DNA from: Bolinopsis microptera
Taxonomy: Eukaryota; Ctenophora; Tentaculata; Lobata; Bolinopsidae
Length of the DNA stretch: 64,000 bases
Assembly: GCF_026151205.1 (NCBI RefSeq)
Contig: NC_087077.1
Coordinates: 5,976,483 to 6,040,482, forward strand
Direction: 5' to 3'
Part shown: piece after piece, positions 55,501-64,000 of the stretch
How positions within the stretch are numbered: position 1 is the stretch's first letter
How the letters are laid out: the number at the start of each line of letters is the position of its first letter
Notes under the pieces: model-generated
Databases searched by the model: none
What the model was told of the DNA's origin: nothing
Seen by the model: the letters and a program-made list of their open reading frames with translations, nothing else
Program-made: the position numbers and the translations under genes

Positions 55501-58500
55501 AGTGCCTAAATATCTTGCTTATGTCAGCTGGTGAGTACAGTTGCAGTGCCTAAATATATTGCTAATGTCAGCTGGTGAGTACAGTTGCAGTGCCTAAATA
55601 TCTTCCTAATGTCAGCTGGTGAGTACAGTTGCAGTGCCTAAATATAGCGCTAATGTCAGCTGGTGAGTACAGTTGCAGTGCCTAAATCCCTTGCTAATGT
55701 CAGCTGGTGAGTACAGTTGCAGTGCCTAAATATATTGCTAATGTCAGCTGGTGAGTACAGTTGCAGTGCCTAAATATCTTCCTAATGTCAGCTGGTGAGT
55801 ACAGTTGCAGTGCCTAAATATAGCGCTAATGTCAGCTGGTGAGTACAGTTGCAGTGCCTAAATATCTTGCTAATGTCAGCTGGTGAGTACAGTTGCAGTG
55901 CCTAAATCCCTTGCTAATGTCAGCTGGTGAGTACCGTTGCAGTGCCTAAATCCCTTGCTAATGTCAGCTGGTGAGTACAGTTGCAGTGCCTCAATCCCTT
56001 GCTAATGTCAGCTGGTGAGTACAGTTGCAGTGCCTAAATCCCTTGCTAATGTCAGCTGGTGAGTACAGTTGCAGTGCCTAAATCCCTTGCTAATGTCAGC
56101 TGGTGAGTACAGTTGCAGTGCCTAAATATATTGCTAATGTCAGCTGGTGAGTACAGTTGCAGTGCCTAAATATCTTCCTAATGTCAGCTGGTGAGTACAG
56201 TTGCAGTGCCTAAATCCCTTGCTAATGTCAGCTGGTGAGTACAGTTGCAGTGCCTAAATCCCTTGCTAATGTCAGCTGGTGAGTACAGTTGCAGTGCCTC
56301 AATCCCTTGCTAATGTCAGCTGGTGAGTACAGTTGCAGTGCCTAAATCCCTTGCTAATGTCAGCTGGTGAGTACCGTTGCAGTGCCTAAATCCCTTGCTA
56401 ATGTCAGCTGGTGAGTACCGTTGCAGTGCCTAAATCCCTTGCTAATGTCAGCTGGTGAGTACAGTTGCAGTGCCTCAATCCCTTGCTAATGTCAGCTGGT
56501 GAGTACAGTTGCAGTGCCTAAATCCCTTGCTAATGTCAGCTGGTGAGTACAGTTGCAGTGCCTAAATCCCTTGCTAATGTCAGCTGGTGAGTACAGTTGC
56601 AGTGCCTCAATCCCTTGCTAATGTCAGCTGGTGAGTACCGTTGCAGTGCCTAAATCCCTTGCTAATGTCAGCTGGTGAGTACAGTTGCAGTGCCTCAATC
56701 CCTTGCTAATGTCAGCTGGTGAGTACAGTTGCAGTGCCTAAATCCCTTGCTAATGTCAGCTGGTGAGTACAGTTGCAGTGCCTCAATCCCTTGCTAATGT
56801 CAGCTGGTGAGTACCGTTGCAGTGCCTAAATCCCTTGCTAATGTCAGCTGGTGAGTACAGTTGCAGTGCCTAAATATATTGCTAATGTCAGCTGGTGAGT
56901 ACAGTTGCAGTGCCTAAATATCTTACTAATGTCAGCTGGTGAGTACAGTTGCAGTGCCTAAATCCCTTGCTAATGTCAGCTGGTGAGTACAGTTGCAGTG
57001 CCTCAATCCCTTGCTAATGTCAGCTGGTGAGTACAGTTGCAGTGCCTAAATCCCTTGCTAATGTCAGCTGGTGAGTACAGTTGCAGTGCCTAAATCCCTT
57101 GCTAATGTCAGCTGGTGAGTACAGTTGCAGTGCCTCAATCCCTTGCTAATGTCAGCTGGTGAGTACAGTTGCAGTGCCTAAATCCCTTGCTAATGTCAGC
57201 TGGTGAGTACAGTTGCAGTGCCTCAATCCCTTGCTAATGTCAGCTGGTGAGTACAGTTGCAGTGCCTAAATCCCTTGCTAATGTCAGCTGGTGAGTACAG
57301 TTGCAGTGCCTAAATCCCTTGCTAATGTCAGCTGGTGAGTACCGTTGCAGTGCCTAAATCCCTTGCTAATGTCAGCTGGTGAGTACAGTTGCAGTGCCTA
57401 AATATCTTCCTAATGTCAGCTGGTGAGTACAGTTGCAGTGCCTAAATCCCTTGCTAATGTCAGCTGGTGAGTACAGTTGCAGTGCCTAAATCCCTTCCTA
57501 ATGTCAGCTGGTGAGTACAGTTGCAGTGCCTAAATCCCTTGCTAATGTCAGCTGGTGAGTACAGTTGCAGTGCCTAAATCCCTTGCTAATGTCAGCTGGT
57601 GAGTACAGTTGCAGTGCCTAAATCCCTTGCTAATGTCAGCTGGTGAGTACAGTTGCAGTGCCTAAATCCCTTGCTAATGTCAGCTGGTGAGTACAGTTGC
57701 AGTGCCTAAATATCTTCCTAATGTCAGCTGGTGAGTACAGTTGCAGTGCCTAAATCCCTTGCTAATGTCAGCTGGTGAGTACAGTTGCAGTGCCTAAATA
57801 TATTGCTAATGTCAGCTGGTGAGTACAGTTGCAGTGCCTAAATATCTTCCTAATGTCAGCTGGTGAGTACAGTTGCAGTGCCTAAATATATTGCTAATGT
57901 CAGCTGGTGAGTACAGTTGCAGTGCCTAAATCCCTTGCTAATGTCAGCTGGTGAGTACAGTTGCAGTGCCTAAATATCTTGCTAATTTCAGCTGGTGAGT
58001 ACAGTTGCAGTGCCTAAATATCTTCCTAATGTCAGCTGGTGAGTACAGTTGCAGTGCCTAAATATATTGCTAATGTCAGCTGGTGAGTACAGTTGCAGTG
58101 CCTAAATATATTGCTAATGTCAGCTGGTGAGTACAGTTGCAGTGCCTAAATATCTTCCTAATGTCAGCTGGTGAGTACAGTTGCAGTGCCTAAATATCTT
58201 GCTAATGTCAGCTGGTGAGTACAGTTGCAGTGCCTAAATATCTTGCTAATGTCAGCTGGTGAGTACAGTTGCAGTGCCTAAATATATTGCTAATGTCAGC
58301 TGGTGAGTACAGTTGCAGTGCCTAAATATCTTCCTAATGTCAGCTAGTGAGTACAGTTGCAGTGCCTAAATCCCTTGCTAATGTCAGCTGATGAATACAG
58401 TTGCAGTGCCTAAATATATTGCTAATGTCAGCTGGTGAGTACAGTTGCAGTGCCTAAATATCTTCCTAATGTCAGCTGGTGAGTACAGTTGCAGTGCCTA

Positions 58501-61500
58501 AATCCCTTGCTAATGTCAGCTGGTGAGTACAGTTGCAGTGCCTAAATCCCTTGCTAATGTCAGCTGGTGAGTACAGTTGCAGTGCCTAAATATCTTCCTA
58601 ATGTCAGCTGGTGAGTACAGTTGCAGTGCCTAAATCCTTTGCTAATGTCAGCTGGTGAGTACAGTTGCAGTGCCTAAATATATTGCTAATGTCAGCTGGT
58701 GAGTACAGTTGCAGTGCCTAAATATCTTACTAATGTCAGCTGGTGAGTACAGTTGCAGTGCCTAAATCCCTTGCTAATGTCAGCTGGTGAGTACAGTTGC
58801 AGTGCCTAAATCCCTTGCTAATGTCAGCTGGTGAGTACAGTTGCAGTGCCTAAATCCCTTGCTAATGTCAGCTGGTGAGTACCGTTGCAGTGCCTAAATC
58901 CCTTGCTAATGTCAGCTGGTGAGTACAGTTGCAGTGCCTAAATATCTTCCTAATGTCAGCTGGTGAGTACAGTTGCAGTGCCTAAATCCCTTGCTAATGT
59001 CAGCTGGTGAGTACCGTTGCAGTGCCTAAATATATTGCTAATGTCAGCTGGTGAGTACAGTTGCAGTGCCTAAATATCTTACTAATGTCAGCTGGTGAGT
59101 ACAGTTGCAGTGCCTAAATATCTTCCTAATGTCAGCTGGTGAGTACAGTTGCAGTGCCTAAATATATTGCTAATGTCAGCTGGTGAGTACAGTTGCAGTG
59201 CCTAAATATATTGCTAATGTCAGCTGGTGAGTACAGTTGCAGTGCCTAAATATATTGCTAATGTCAGCTGGTGAGTACAGTTGCAGTGCCTAAATATCTT
59301 CCTAATGTCAGCTGGTGAGTACAGTTGCAGTGCCTAAATATATTGCTAATGTCAGCTGGTGAGTACAGTTGCAGTGCCTAAATATATTGCTAATGTCAGC
59401 TGGTGAGTACAGTTGCAGTGCCTAAATATCTTGCTAATGTCAGCTGGTGAGTACAGTTGCAGTGCCTAAATCCCTTGCTAATGTCAGCTGGTGAGTACAG
59501 TTGCAGTGCCTAAATCCCTTGCTAATGTCAGCTGGTGAGTACCGTTGCAGTGCCTAAATCCCTTGCTAATGTCAGCTGGTGAGTACAGTTGCAGTGCCTA
59601 AATATCTTGCTTATGTCAGCTGGTGAGTACAGTTGCAGTGCTTAAATATCTTCCTAATGTCAGCTGGTGAGTACAGTTGCAGTGCCTAAATATAGCGCTA
59701 ATGTCAGCTGGTGAGTGCGGCTTCGTTTAAACCAAAGAAAGTCTAGATCGAACATTTTAGTAGTAAAATGTAGTGTGAATATTACCAATTTGTCTCTATT
59801 TATCTAAACCGTGTTGTTTGCAGTATACCAGATCTCCGTGATGAACACAATGTTACGCTATGTTGGAACGGAGTCTCCCACGACGCAGCCTACAGAATAT
59901 TTGTTGTAAGTTAGTGCTCCCTACTAAACATTGCAACGTTGTAAGTTAGTGCTCCCTACTTAACACTGCAACGTTGTAAGTTAGTGCTGCCTACTAAACA
60001 CTGCAACGTTGTAAGTTAGTGCTCCCTACTAAACACTGCAACGTTGTAAGTTAGTGCTCCCTACTAAACACTGCAACGTTGTAAGTTAGTGCTCCCTACT
60101 AAACATTGCAACGTTTTAAGTTAGTGCTCCCTACTTAACACTGCAACGTTGTAAGTTAGTGCTCCCTACTAAACATTGCAACGTTGTAAGTTAGTGCTCC
60201 CTACTTAACACTGCAACGTTGTAAGTTAGTGCTCCCTACTAAACATTGCAACGTTGTAAGTTAGTGCTCCCTACTAAACTCTGCAACGTTGTAAGTTAGT
60301 GCTCCCTACTAAACACAGCAACGTTGTAAGTTAGTGCTCCCTACTAAACACTGCAACGTTGTAAGTTAGTGCTCCCTACTAAATGGAAAAATTAAGGCAC
60401 TAATGCCAAAAAGGCTACTGTTTTGTTTACCAATATCCTCAAATTCAAATAGACATGTTCATATTATAGTAGTGGTAAAAGTATAACAAATAGTTGTACA
60501 AATATGCTATTCCGATTTAATATGCCTTCAGTACTTTTTTATTTACGTTGATTTTAATTTCAGCTTATCTATGTCTTGTGTATAGGCCCCTTTGTGTTTT
60601 TCAACGCTCAAAAAACGACACTTCTGCAGATTTTTAGCTCTATCCTCAGACACACATGTAAGTAAATAGCCTACAAATACTAATACTATCAAAGCCCAGA
60701 TAGCAATTAATTATTTGCTTTAAAGCTTTAACACATCTATTAATTTTGATTAATTTGACTTATTTTGAACGCAAATAACCGCAGCATTCTTCATTATGGT
60801 AGTTATCGCCATTGACCGCATCATGAAACACAAACACGGTGTCCCAAAACCACAAGATGTAAAACCAGTCATCTTCGACAAAATACCAGATTTCATAGGT
60901 TTGTCATTTCTCATGTTGGATATTTTAAGAAATTGAAAGTCTTTTCAAATATAACGCACACAATGCGATTTAGACAATTAAACGACCTCTAAATATCTTT
61001 TATGTACAGGGGGGGGGGGGGGGGGGCCAAAAGTCAGTGTGCAAACGTTGGGTCTTTTACATCCGCCGTGTTTTATATTTAAGATTTTTTGCTTTGCAGA
61101 TGGAATTATGTACTTACTTGTTCGAGGATTCCGTGGCAAAAATTTTAAAATTCGGATATTTTAGACCACGCCCATTCAATATTAAAACGTCTTTATTGTT
61201 CTCTCTGAACAGGCTGGACAGTGGACACCTATTGTTTTCAGAGACGGTAGATTATTAAGTGTTGCATCTGATCTGAAAAAATGAGGCAACACAGATTAGA
61301 AATGATGAAGTTATCAAACTTTTGTGTATCTCGTTACTAAAGTTGACTGGGTTATTATGTGACACCGTGACACGACACCTTAATTGGGCACCCTCAACAA
61401 TTCCCGTAATGTTTAACGGGGTGGTTAACGGGGTCACCTAATCACGTGATTAGGTAAACCAATCACTTTGTGGATATTGAAATAGATTTCAAATTAATCT

Positions 61501-63880
61501 GACTGCATCTAACTCAATTTAAATTATATTCACTTACGAAGGAAATTATTAACTGCTTTTGGTGAACTATCTGAACAAAATACAATTGAACAATGTGTTA
61601 CTTTACAGGAGTGAGTGTCTACTGTTTCATGTGCCAGCACTCTCTTCCTTCCTTCATAACTCCCATGAAGAACCAGAACAGAGCCACTCCCGTCCTCCTC
61701 TCTGCCTTGGCTGCCTGTCTCGGTATCTACGCTGTCGTCTGCTATACGGCTACTTTCTCCTTTGAAAACCTTGAGGTTTGCAAGGAGTACAACAAATTTA
61801 AATACTGTGAAAAATCGTTTTTCAAAACATCTTTGCCAGCAATTCCCATCGTATCAGTGTTTATTTAATTTGATCGGTGTTTATTTAATTTGATATCCGA
61901 GTCCAGCATCACTTTCAATTCAACAAATTTGCAAATACGTTATAGACTTACAGATTTACAGTGGTTTGCGTTCTCAATTTTTTCCCGATCCATGACTCAA
62001 GTGCCGTAGGCACAAAAGAGTCAACAAGGGTTAGCGAACGAGGTTTTTTTTTGTATATTAGGATGCAATGAAACTATCGGACTACGATGAATGGGGACTT
62101 GCCACCCCATGGCAATATTAAAATATATCGACTTTGTGACATCGTTTCCTGTTAATATAAAACTCCGTTACAAACTGAACTGGGATCTGGTAATACTACA
62201 CCTCAAGTCAATAAAATATGATAGGGTGATGTATTTAGACTCATGCAAATGTTTATGTAATCTATTCTAATAATCTCGAAATGTCCGTATGTGTGTAATT
62301 CCAGAGCGGCTCAATCAAGAAAACGGTTAAAGTTATGGGACTGGTTTTTTTCGGTATAGTTTAGACAAAACTCTGACGAAGTCAATAAGCAAAGCTTTTC
62401 TAAATCAACCGGTGGTAAGTGGTTTAATTGATGGTTTTGTACCCCAAATGTGGTAATATTACTGAAGTGTCTCACTTTTTTTTCACACTCTCTCTCTCTA
62501 ACACTATCCCTCCCCATTTACAGCTCCCCTAATTCTCTAATTACAGCTCTGGTATATAATTAGGTAATTTGGCATTAGAGCCAGAAGCCGCAAGTTTGCC
62601 TATTAAGTATTACTATTGGATACATGTTGTGCGCTCACTAAATACGCGAATTTTGGCAAAAATTGTTGCTTCAAATCAATTTTATTAACATTAACAATAA
62701 AACTTCGCTAATTTCCTTAATATAAGTACTTCGGTGAACTGTCGAACTCTGTTCAAATCAGTCACACACTAATTTCCCCTGCATACAAGTACTGCACCCC
62801 CGTCGGCATTTCGAATTCTATACGGGGGAGGGGTCTGGCAAATGCTGACGTCATTAGGGGTCGTTCACATATTATCAGAGATAAAATAATAAAAATTACC
62901 ATTTTTCACCACAACTGTGAAATTATGCCAGTGTCTGAGAATACACGCTGAGGATATATGGTAGCTTGCGTCTGTAAGGGAGCGCAATTTGATCGCTGGC
63001 CCGTTTAGTTTCTATGGTATTGGTAATTATCTTAGAACATTTATTTTGCGCGTTATTTTGGATTAATTGGCTGTCGGTCACGGTGCGCGCAGATATGTAA
63101 ACATTTTGACCTTTTAATTTCGAGTTAGTATAACATAAAGTATCATGCACAGATCCGTTTCAGCTTGCTTAAGCAATATTAGCATAGGCCTAGGCACTAG
63201 GGTTACATAGAATTAGAAATAAAAAATTGTTTTCATAATCAACATGGCCATGGGATATAATATTAATATGAGACGCCATCATGGATCGGGAAATTGAGCG
63301 GCCATCCACTTAAGAAATACGGCCGCATTTCTTGTTTTACAGTTACATTGGAACGAGAGGCTATTTGATCATGATGAGTTGACTTTGCCGATATCATGAT
63401 TATTTTGGTGGCAAGAAATAAAGAGACTTTCAGAGGAATCCAACGTAAATGTTCACCCTTTTCAGGACGTTTACACGCTGAATTTTGCAAACTTTGGCGT
63501 GATACCTATCCGATATTTTTTGGAGCTGTACCCGGTGTTCTGTCTGACCGCCAGCTACCCGATCATCGGTATCACACTCAGGAACAATCTCAAAACTCTT
63601 TTTTCCAAAGAAGAATATCCCTGGCTCGTTGACAGGGTGAGTTCATAAGCCTTGCAAAATCGAAGACTAATTTATTAACAAAATTGAAACACTTTACGGT
63701 TTTTTAGTTCTTACACGAATCCCTCAGGTGGTATTTCCACTCCTGACGATAATCCCACCGACTATTATTGGTATGTGTACGGAGAATGTGGAGTTCCTGG
63801 TCTCGTACACGGGTGCGTTTAGTGGTGCGGCCATTCAGTACATCATACCTGCCTGCTTCGTCCTCCTCGGCAGGATTAAG
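46521..63880 (+). CDS. TMEM104: TMEM104-like multispanning membrane protein, at least 11 exons, 3' end outside window
   Basis: Joined exons: 46521-46583, 47625-47746, 47855-47978, (49412-49459 possible), 51770-51800 or 51680-51800, 52704-52803, 59824-59905, 60564-60657, 60785-60898, 61609-61775, 63466-63636, 63728-63880. All phases agree. More than 400 residues are covered, against about 496 in vertebrates. Recognisable blocks in order: NLLLGAGALALPAAFADAGW, ASFMCEGMAIANVLQ, AEMAEIFFNK, YLYGDLAIYTVAVP, AYRIFV, VYCFMCQHSLPSFITPM, YPIIGITLRNN, YTGAFSGAAIQYIIPA. TMEM104 belongs to the amino-acid/auxin-permease-like transporter group; its substrate is not established. Introns hold a 6.9-kb donor minisatellite, a 35-bp donor array and two G-run-ended transposons; a third copy and a 9-bp array lie in intron 1. 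Confidence 0.92.
46584..46857. repeat. Intronic (AGTGAACCT/AGTGATCCT)n array, 9-bp unit, starting at the donor
   Basis: The array begins within 10 bp of the donor (GTAAGCTACTAGTGAACCTA) and runs into the G-run of the next transposon. Confidence 0.94.
46858..47575. mobile_element. G-run-ended transposon, copy A (truncated)
   Basis: Starts with eight G then TCAAAAGTCAGTGCACATAC. Its sequence runs inverted relative to copy B (48017-48818) and stops about 120 bp short of the other end, at CCTCGAATGAGTA. Confidence 0.8.
47625..47746 (+). CDS. TMEM104: TMEM104-like exon 2
   Basis: Acceptor GTTTTTCAG, donor GCGAG|GTTTGT, out phase 2. It encodes the first transmembrane helix region (FNLLLGAGALALPAAFADAG, WLVSTVLLVILCF). 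Confidence 0.93.
47772..47883. repeat. 56-bp duplication of a 3' splice site and exon start
   Basis: Two 56-bp units (from 47772 and 47828, partial third from 47884) each contain CTTTTCAG/CTTCTCAG acceptor and the first about 30 bp of exon 3. Only the second acceptor keeps the reading frame. Confidence 0.92.
47855..47978 (+). CDS. TMEM104: TMEM104-like exon 3
   Basis: Acceptor ATCTTTTCAG, donor GCTAAT|GTGAGT, out phase 0. It encodes FVSASFMCEGMAIANVLQNV and TETEQLLAGSAN. Confidence 0.93.
48017..48818. mobile_element. G-run-ended transposon, copy B (full length, 802 bp)
   Basis: Begins with 15 G then CAAAAGTTAGTGCACATAAA and ends with GTACACTGACTTTTG then 21 C, so the ends are inverted repeats with homopolymer tips. 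No protein-coding capacity. Confidence 0.88.
48988..49140. repeat. Fragment of CAGTAAAACCC-ended dispersed element
   Basis: ACAGTAAAACCCTACGCCACG and ACCACGATTTACCGCGGCC match the strings near 30066 and the inverted piece at 40378-40405. Confidence 0.55.
49160..49390. repeat. Intronic (GTAACTGTA)n array, 9-bp unit
   Basis: About 25 units of GTAACTGTA/GTAACTATA, in the TMEM104 intron upstream of a possible exon at 49412. Confidence 0.93.
49412..49459 (+). CDS. TMEM104: Possible TMEM104 exon
   Basis: ATCAG|GGTCTACAATTG to GATTCG|GTAAGA, 16 codons (LQLLKYEFSDYESDS), phase 0 at both ends and so compatible with the flanking exons. It lies in a variable loop of the family and has no direct homology support. 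Confidence 0.4.
49621..49673. repeat. Hairpin with perfect 23-bp arms
   Basis: 49621-49643 and 49651-49673 are exact reverse complements, with loop GCCTCTG. Confidence 0.95.
49735..50195. repeat. Dispersed repeat copy (see 45413-45745)
   Basis: The same ordered blocks as the other copy, with about 120 extra bp near 49776-49905. Part of that extra piece (TCTCAAATTATTTGTTATAT) also occurs at 52574. Confidence 0.8.
50196..51679. other. TMEM104 intron, no clear gene
   Basis: G-run at 50454-50474. Hairpin with 15-bp arms at 51447-51461/51481-51495. A 27-bp phase-0 exon is conceivable at about 51153-51179 (ACACAG|GGGGCTCC...GGATCA|GTAAAA) but has no support. Confidence 0.5.
51680..51800 (+). CDS. 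TMEM104: TMEM104-like exon 4 (start uncertain: 51680 or 51770)
   Basis: The certain part is AEMAEIFFNK, ending CAAAG|GTAGGT in phase 1. The acceptor TTTTTTCAG at 51769 gives a 31-bp exon. The frame also stays open back to TTTGCAG at 51679, giving 121 bp. Both keep phase. Confidence 0.8.
52704..52803 (+). CDS. TMEM104: TMEM104-like exon 5
   Basis: Acceptor TAATTTCAG, donor AGCTG|GTGAGT at 52804, in phase 1, out phase 2. It encodes VGVVLFYVAVIIYLYGDLAI and YTVAVPKSLANVS. Its last 38 bp are the source of the downstream array. Confidence 0.94.
52766..59716. repeat. 44-bp splice-donor minisatellite, 157 units
   Basis: Each unit is GTGAGT followed by ACAGTTGCAGTGCCTAAATC and CCTTGCTAATGTCAGCTG. 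The first donor is at 52804 and the last at 59711. The distance of 6,907 bp equals 157 units with one 1-bp deletion (near 54200). Variants at fixed places (TCCCTTG, TATCTTG, TATATTG, TATCTTC, TATAGCG) define unit types that recur in blocks, showing higher-order duplication. A few donors are mutated (55491, 58394). Confidence 0.98.
59824..59905 (+). CDS. TMEM104: TMEM104-like exon 6
   Basis: Acceptor TGTTTGCAG, donor TTTGTT|GTAAGT, in phase 2, out phase 0. It encodes IPDLRDEHNVTLCWNGVSHD and AAYRIFV. Confidence 0.92.
59906..60385. repeat. 35-bp splice-donor array, 13 units
   Basis: The unit is GTAAGTTAGTGCTCCCTACT then AAACACTGCAACGTT. Donors run from 59906 to 60361 (455 bp = 13 x 35). It starts exactly at the exon 6 donor, and every unit begins with GTAAGT except one mutated copy near 60115. 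Confidence 0.97.
60564..60657 (+). CDS. TMEM104: TMEM104-like exon 7
   Basis: Acceptor TTAATTTCAG, donor CACACAT|GTAAGT, in phase 0, out phase 1. It encodes LIYVLCIGPFVFFNAQKTTL and LQIFSSILRHT. Confidence 0.9.
60785..60898 (+). CDS. TMEM104: TMEM104-like exon 8
   Basis: Acceptor TAACCGCAG, donor TCATAG|GTTTGT, phase 1 both ends. It encodes FFIMVVIAIDRIMKHKHGVP and IFDKIPDFI. Confidence 0.9.
61009..61465. mobile_element. G-run-ended transposon, copy C (truncated)
   Basis: 18 G then CCAAAAGTCAGTGTGCAAAC, continuing parallel to copy B through the GCCGTGTTTTATATTT and AATGATGAAGTTATCAA blocks, with deletions, until about 61465. Confidence 0.78.
61609..61775 (+). CDS. TMEM104: TMEM104-like exon 9
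   Basis: Acceptor ACTTTACAG, donor CTTGAG|GTTTGC, in phase 1, out phase 0. It encodes VSVYCFMCQHSLPSFITPMK and AVVCYTATFSFENLE. The frame continues open into the intron, but family alignment and the next exon (DVYTLNF) support this end. Confidence 0.93.
61776..63465. other. TMEM104 intron with dispersed repeat fragments
   Basis: 62065-62165 matches 40625-40740. 62291-62475 matches 3230-3420. 62857-62880 is an end of the GGGGTCGTTCACATATTA family. 62910-62952 matches 41147-41187. No gene was seen. Confidence 0.65.
63466..63636 (+). CDS. TMEM104: TMEM104-like exon 10
   Basis: Acceptor CCCTTTTCAG, donor GACAGG|GTGAGT, phase 0 both ends. It encodes DVYTLNFANFGVIPIRYFLE and SYPIIGITLRNNLKTLF. 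Confidence 0.94.
63728..63880 (+). CDS. TMEM104: TMEM104-like exon 11 (last in window)
   Basis: Acceptor AATCCCTCAG, donor ATTAAG|GTAACC, phase 0 both ends. It encodes VVFPLLTIIPPTIIGMCTEN and YTGAFSGAAIQYIIPACFVL. The remaining exon or exons lie beyond the window. Confidence 0.93.
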
Positions 63881-64000
63881 GTAACCCATACCACATACGC
63901 AGGGGCGGGGGCTTTACCGGTCATTATGAAATTTTACTTCACGAGGAGGGCGATGATTTCTCTTTAATTATTTGTAAATCAATCATTATAAATGGGGTGG

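Noticed and set aside
52766-59716. CRISPR-like array
   Set aside because: Repeats are contiguous with no unique spacers, the unit derives from the adjacent exon, and the genome is eukaryotic.

Overview
The window is a stretch of an invertebrate animal nuclear genome. The evidence is GT-AG introns, metazoan gene families (CEP192, arylsulfatase G, a rabaptin-FYVE protein, TMEM104), TTAGGG-like tracts, several LINE types, many small inverted-repeat transposons and very large tandem arrays. The base composition is AT-rich. I cannot name the phylum from sequence alone; a cnidarian or another early-branching or lophotrochozoan animal would fit.

Layout. 1-14700 is gene-poor and repeat-rich. It holds a decayed LINE 3' end, a 42-bp minisatellite, a long (TG)n tract, foldback and miniature elements (two with perfect 10-bp target duplications), a degenerate L1/Tx1-like LINE tail, and a 2.2-kb inverted structure built from a repeated GCTCAACC...GTGGAGCA motif (11889-14126). 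One small minus-strand membrane-peptide exon (2577-2740) is possible.

14777-36906 (+) is a CEP192/SPD-2-type centrosome gene in at least 13 coding exons. Its first identified intron holds an 8-kb hAT-like element, and inside that sits an apparently intact two-ORF CR1/L2-type LINE on the minus strand. LINE ORF1 encodes an AlkB-like dioxygenase domain plus an SGNH esterase-like domain. ORF2 encodes two PHD-like zinc fingers, an APE endonuclease and a reverse transcriptase. 38778-40268 (+) is a single-exon arylsulfatase G. 42348-43991 (+) is a single-exon coiled-coil rabaptin-like protein with a C-terminal FYVE finger. 46521-63880 (+, runs off the window) is TMEM104 in at least 11 exons.

The most unusual feature is a link between tandem arrays and splice sites. 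In TMEM104 the last 38 bp of one exon plus its GTGAGT donor form a 44-bp unit repeated 157 times (about 6.9 kb). In CEP192 a 43-bp unit carrying the exon end and GTGAGC donor is repeated 46 times. A 35-bp donor-bearing array, a duplicated acceptor, and several 6- to 9-bp arrays starting at or near donors occur in the same two genes. The two-gene pattern suggests a process that amplifies exon-intron junctions.

The four host genes share a strand but are independent eukaryotic units. I see no operon-like or pathway link between them. All domain and family calls are from reading the translations; no database search was run.
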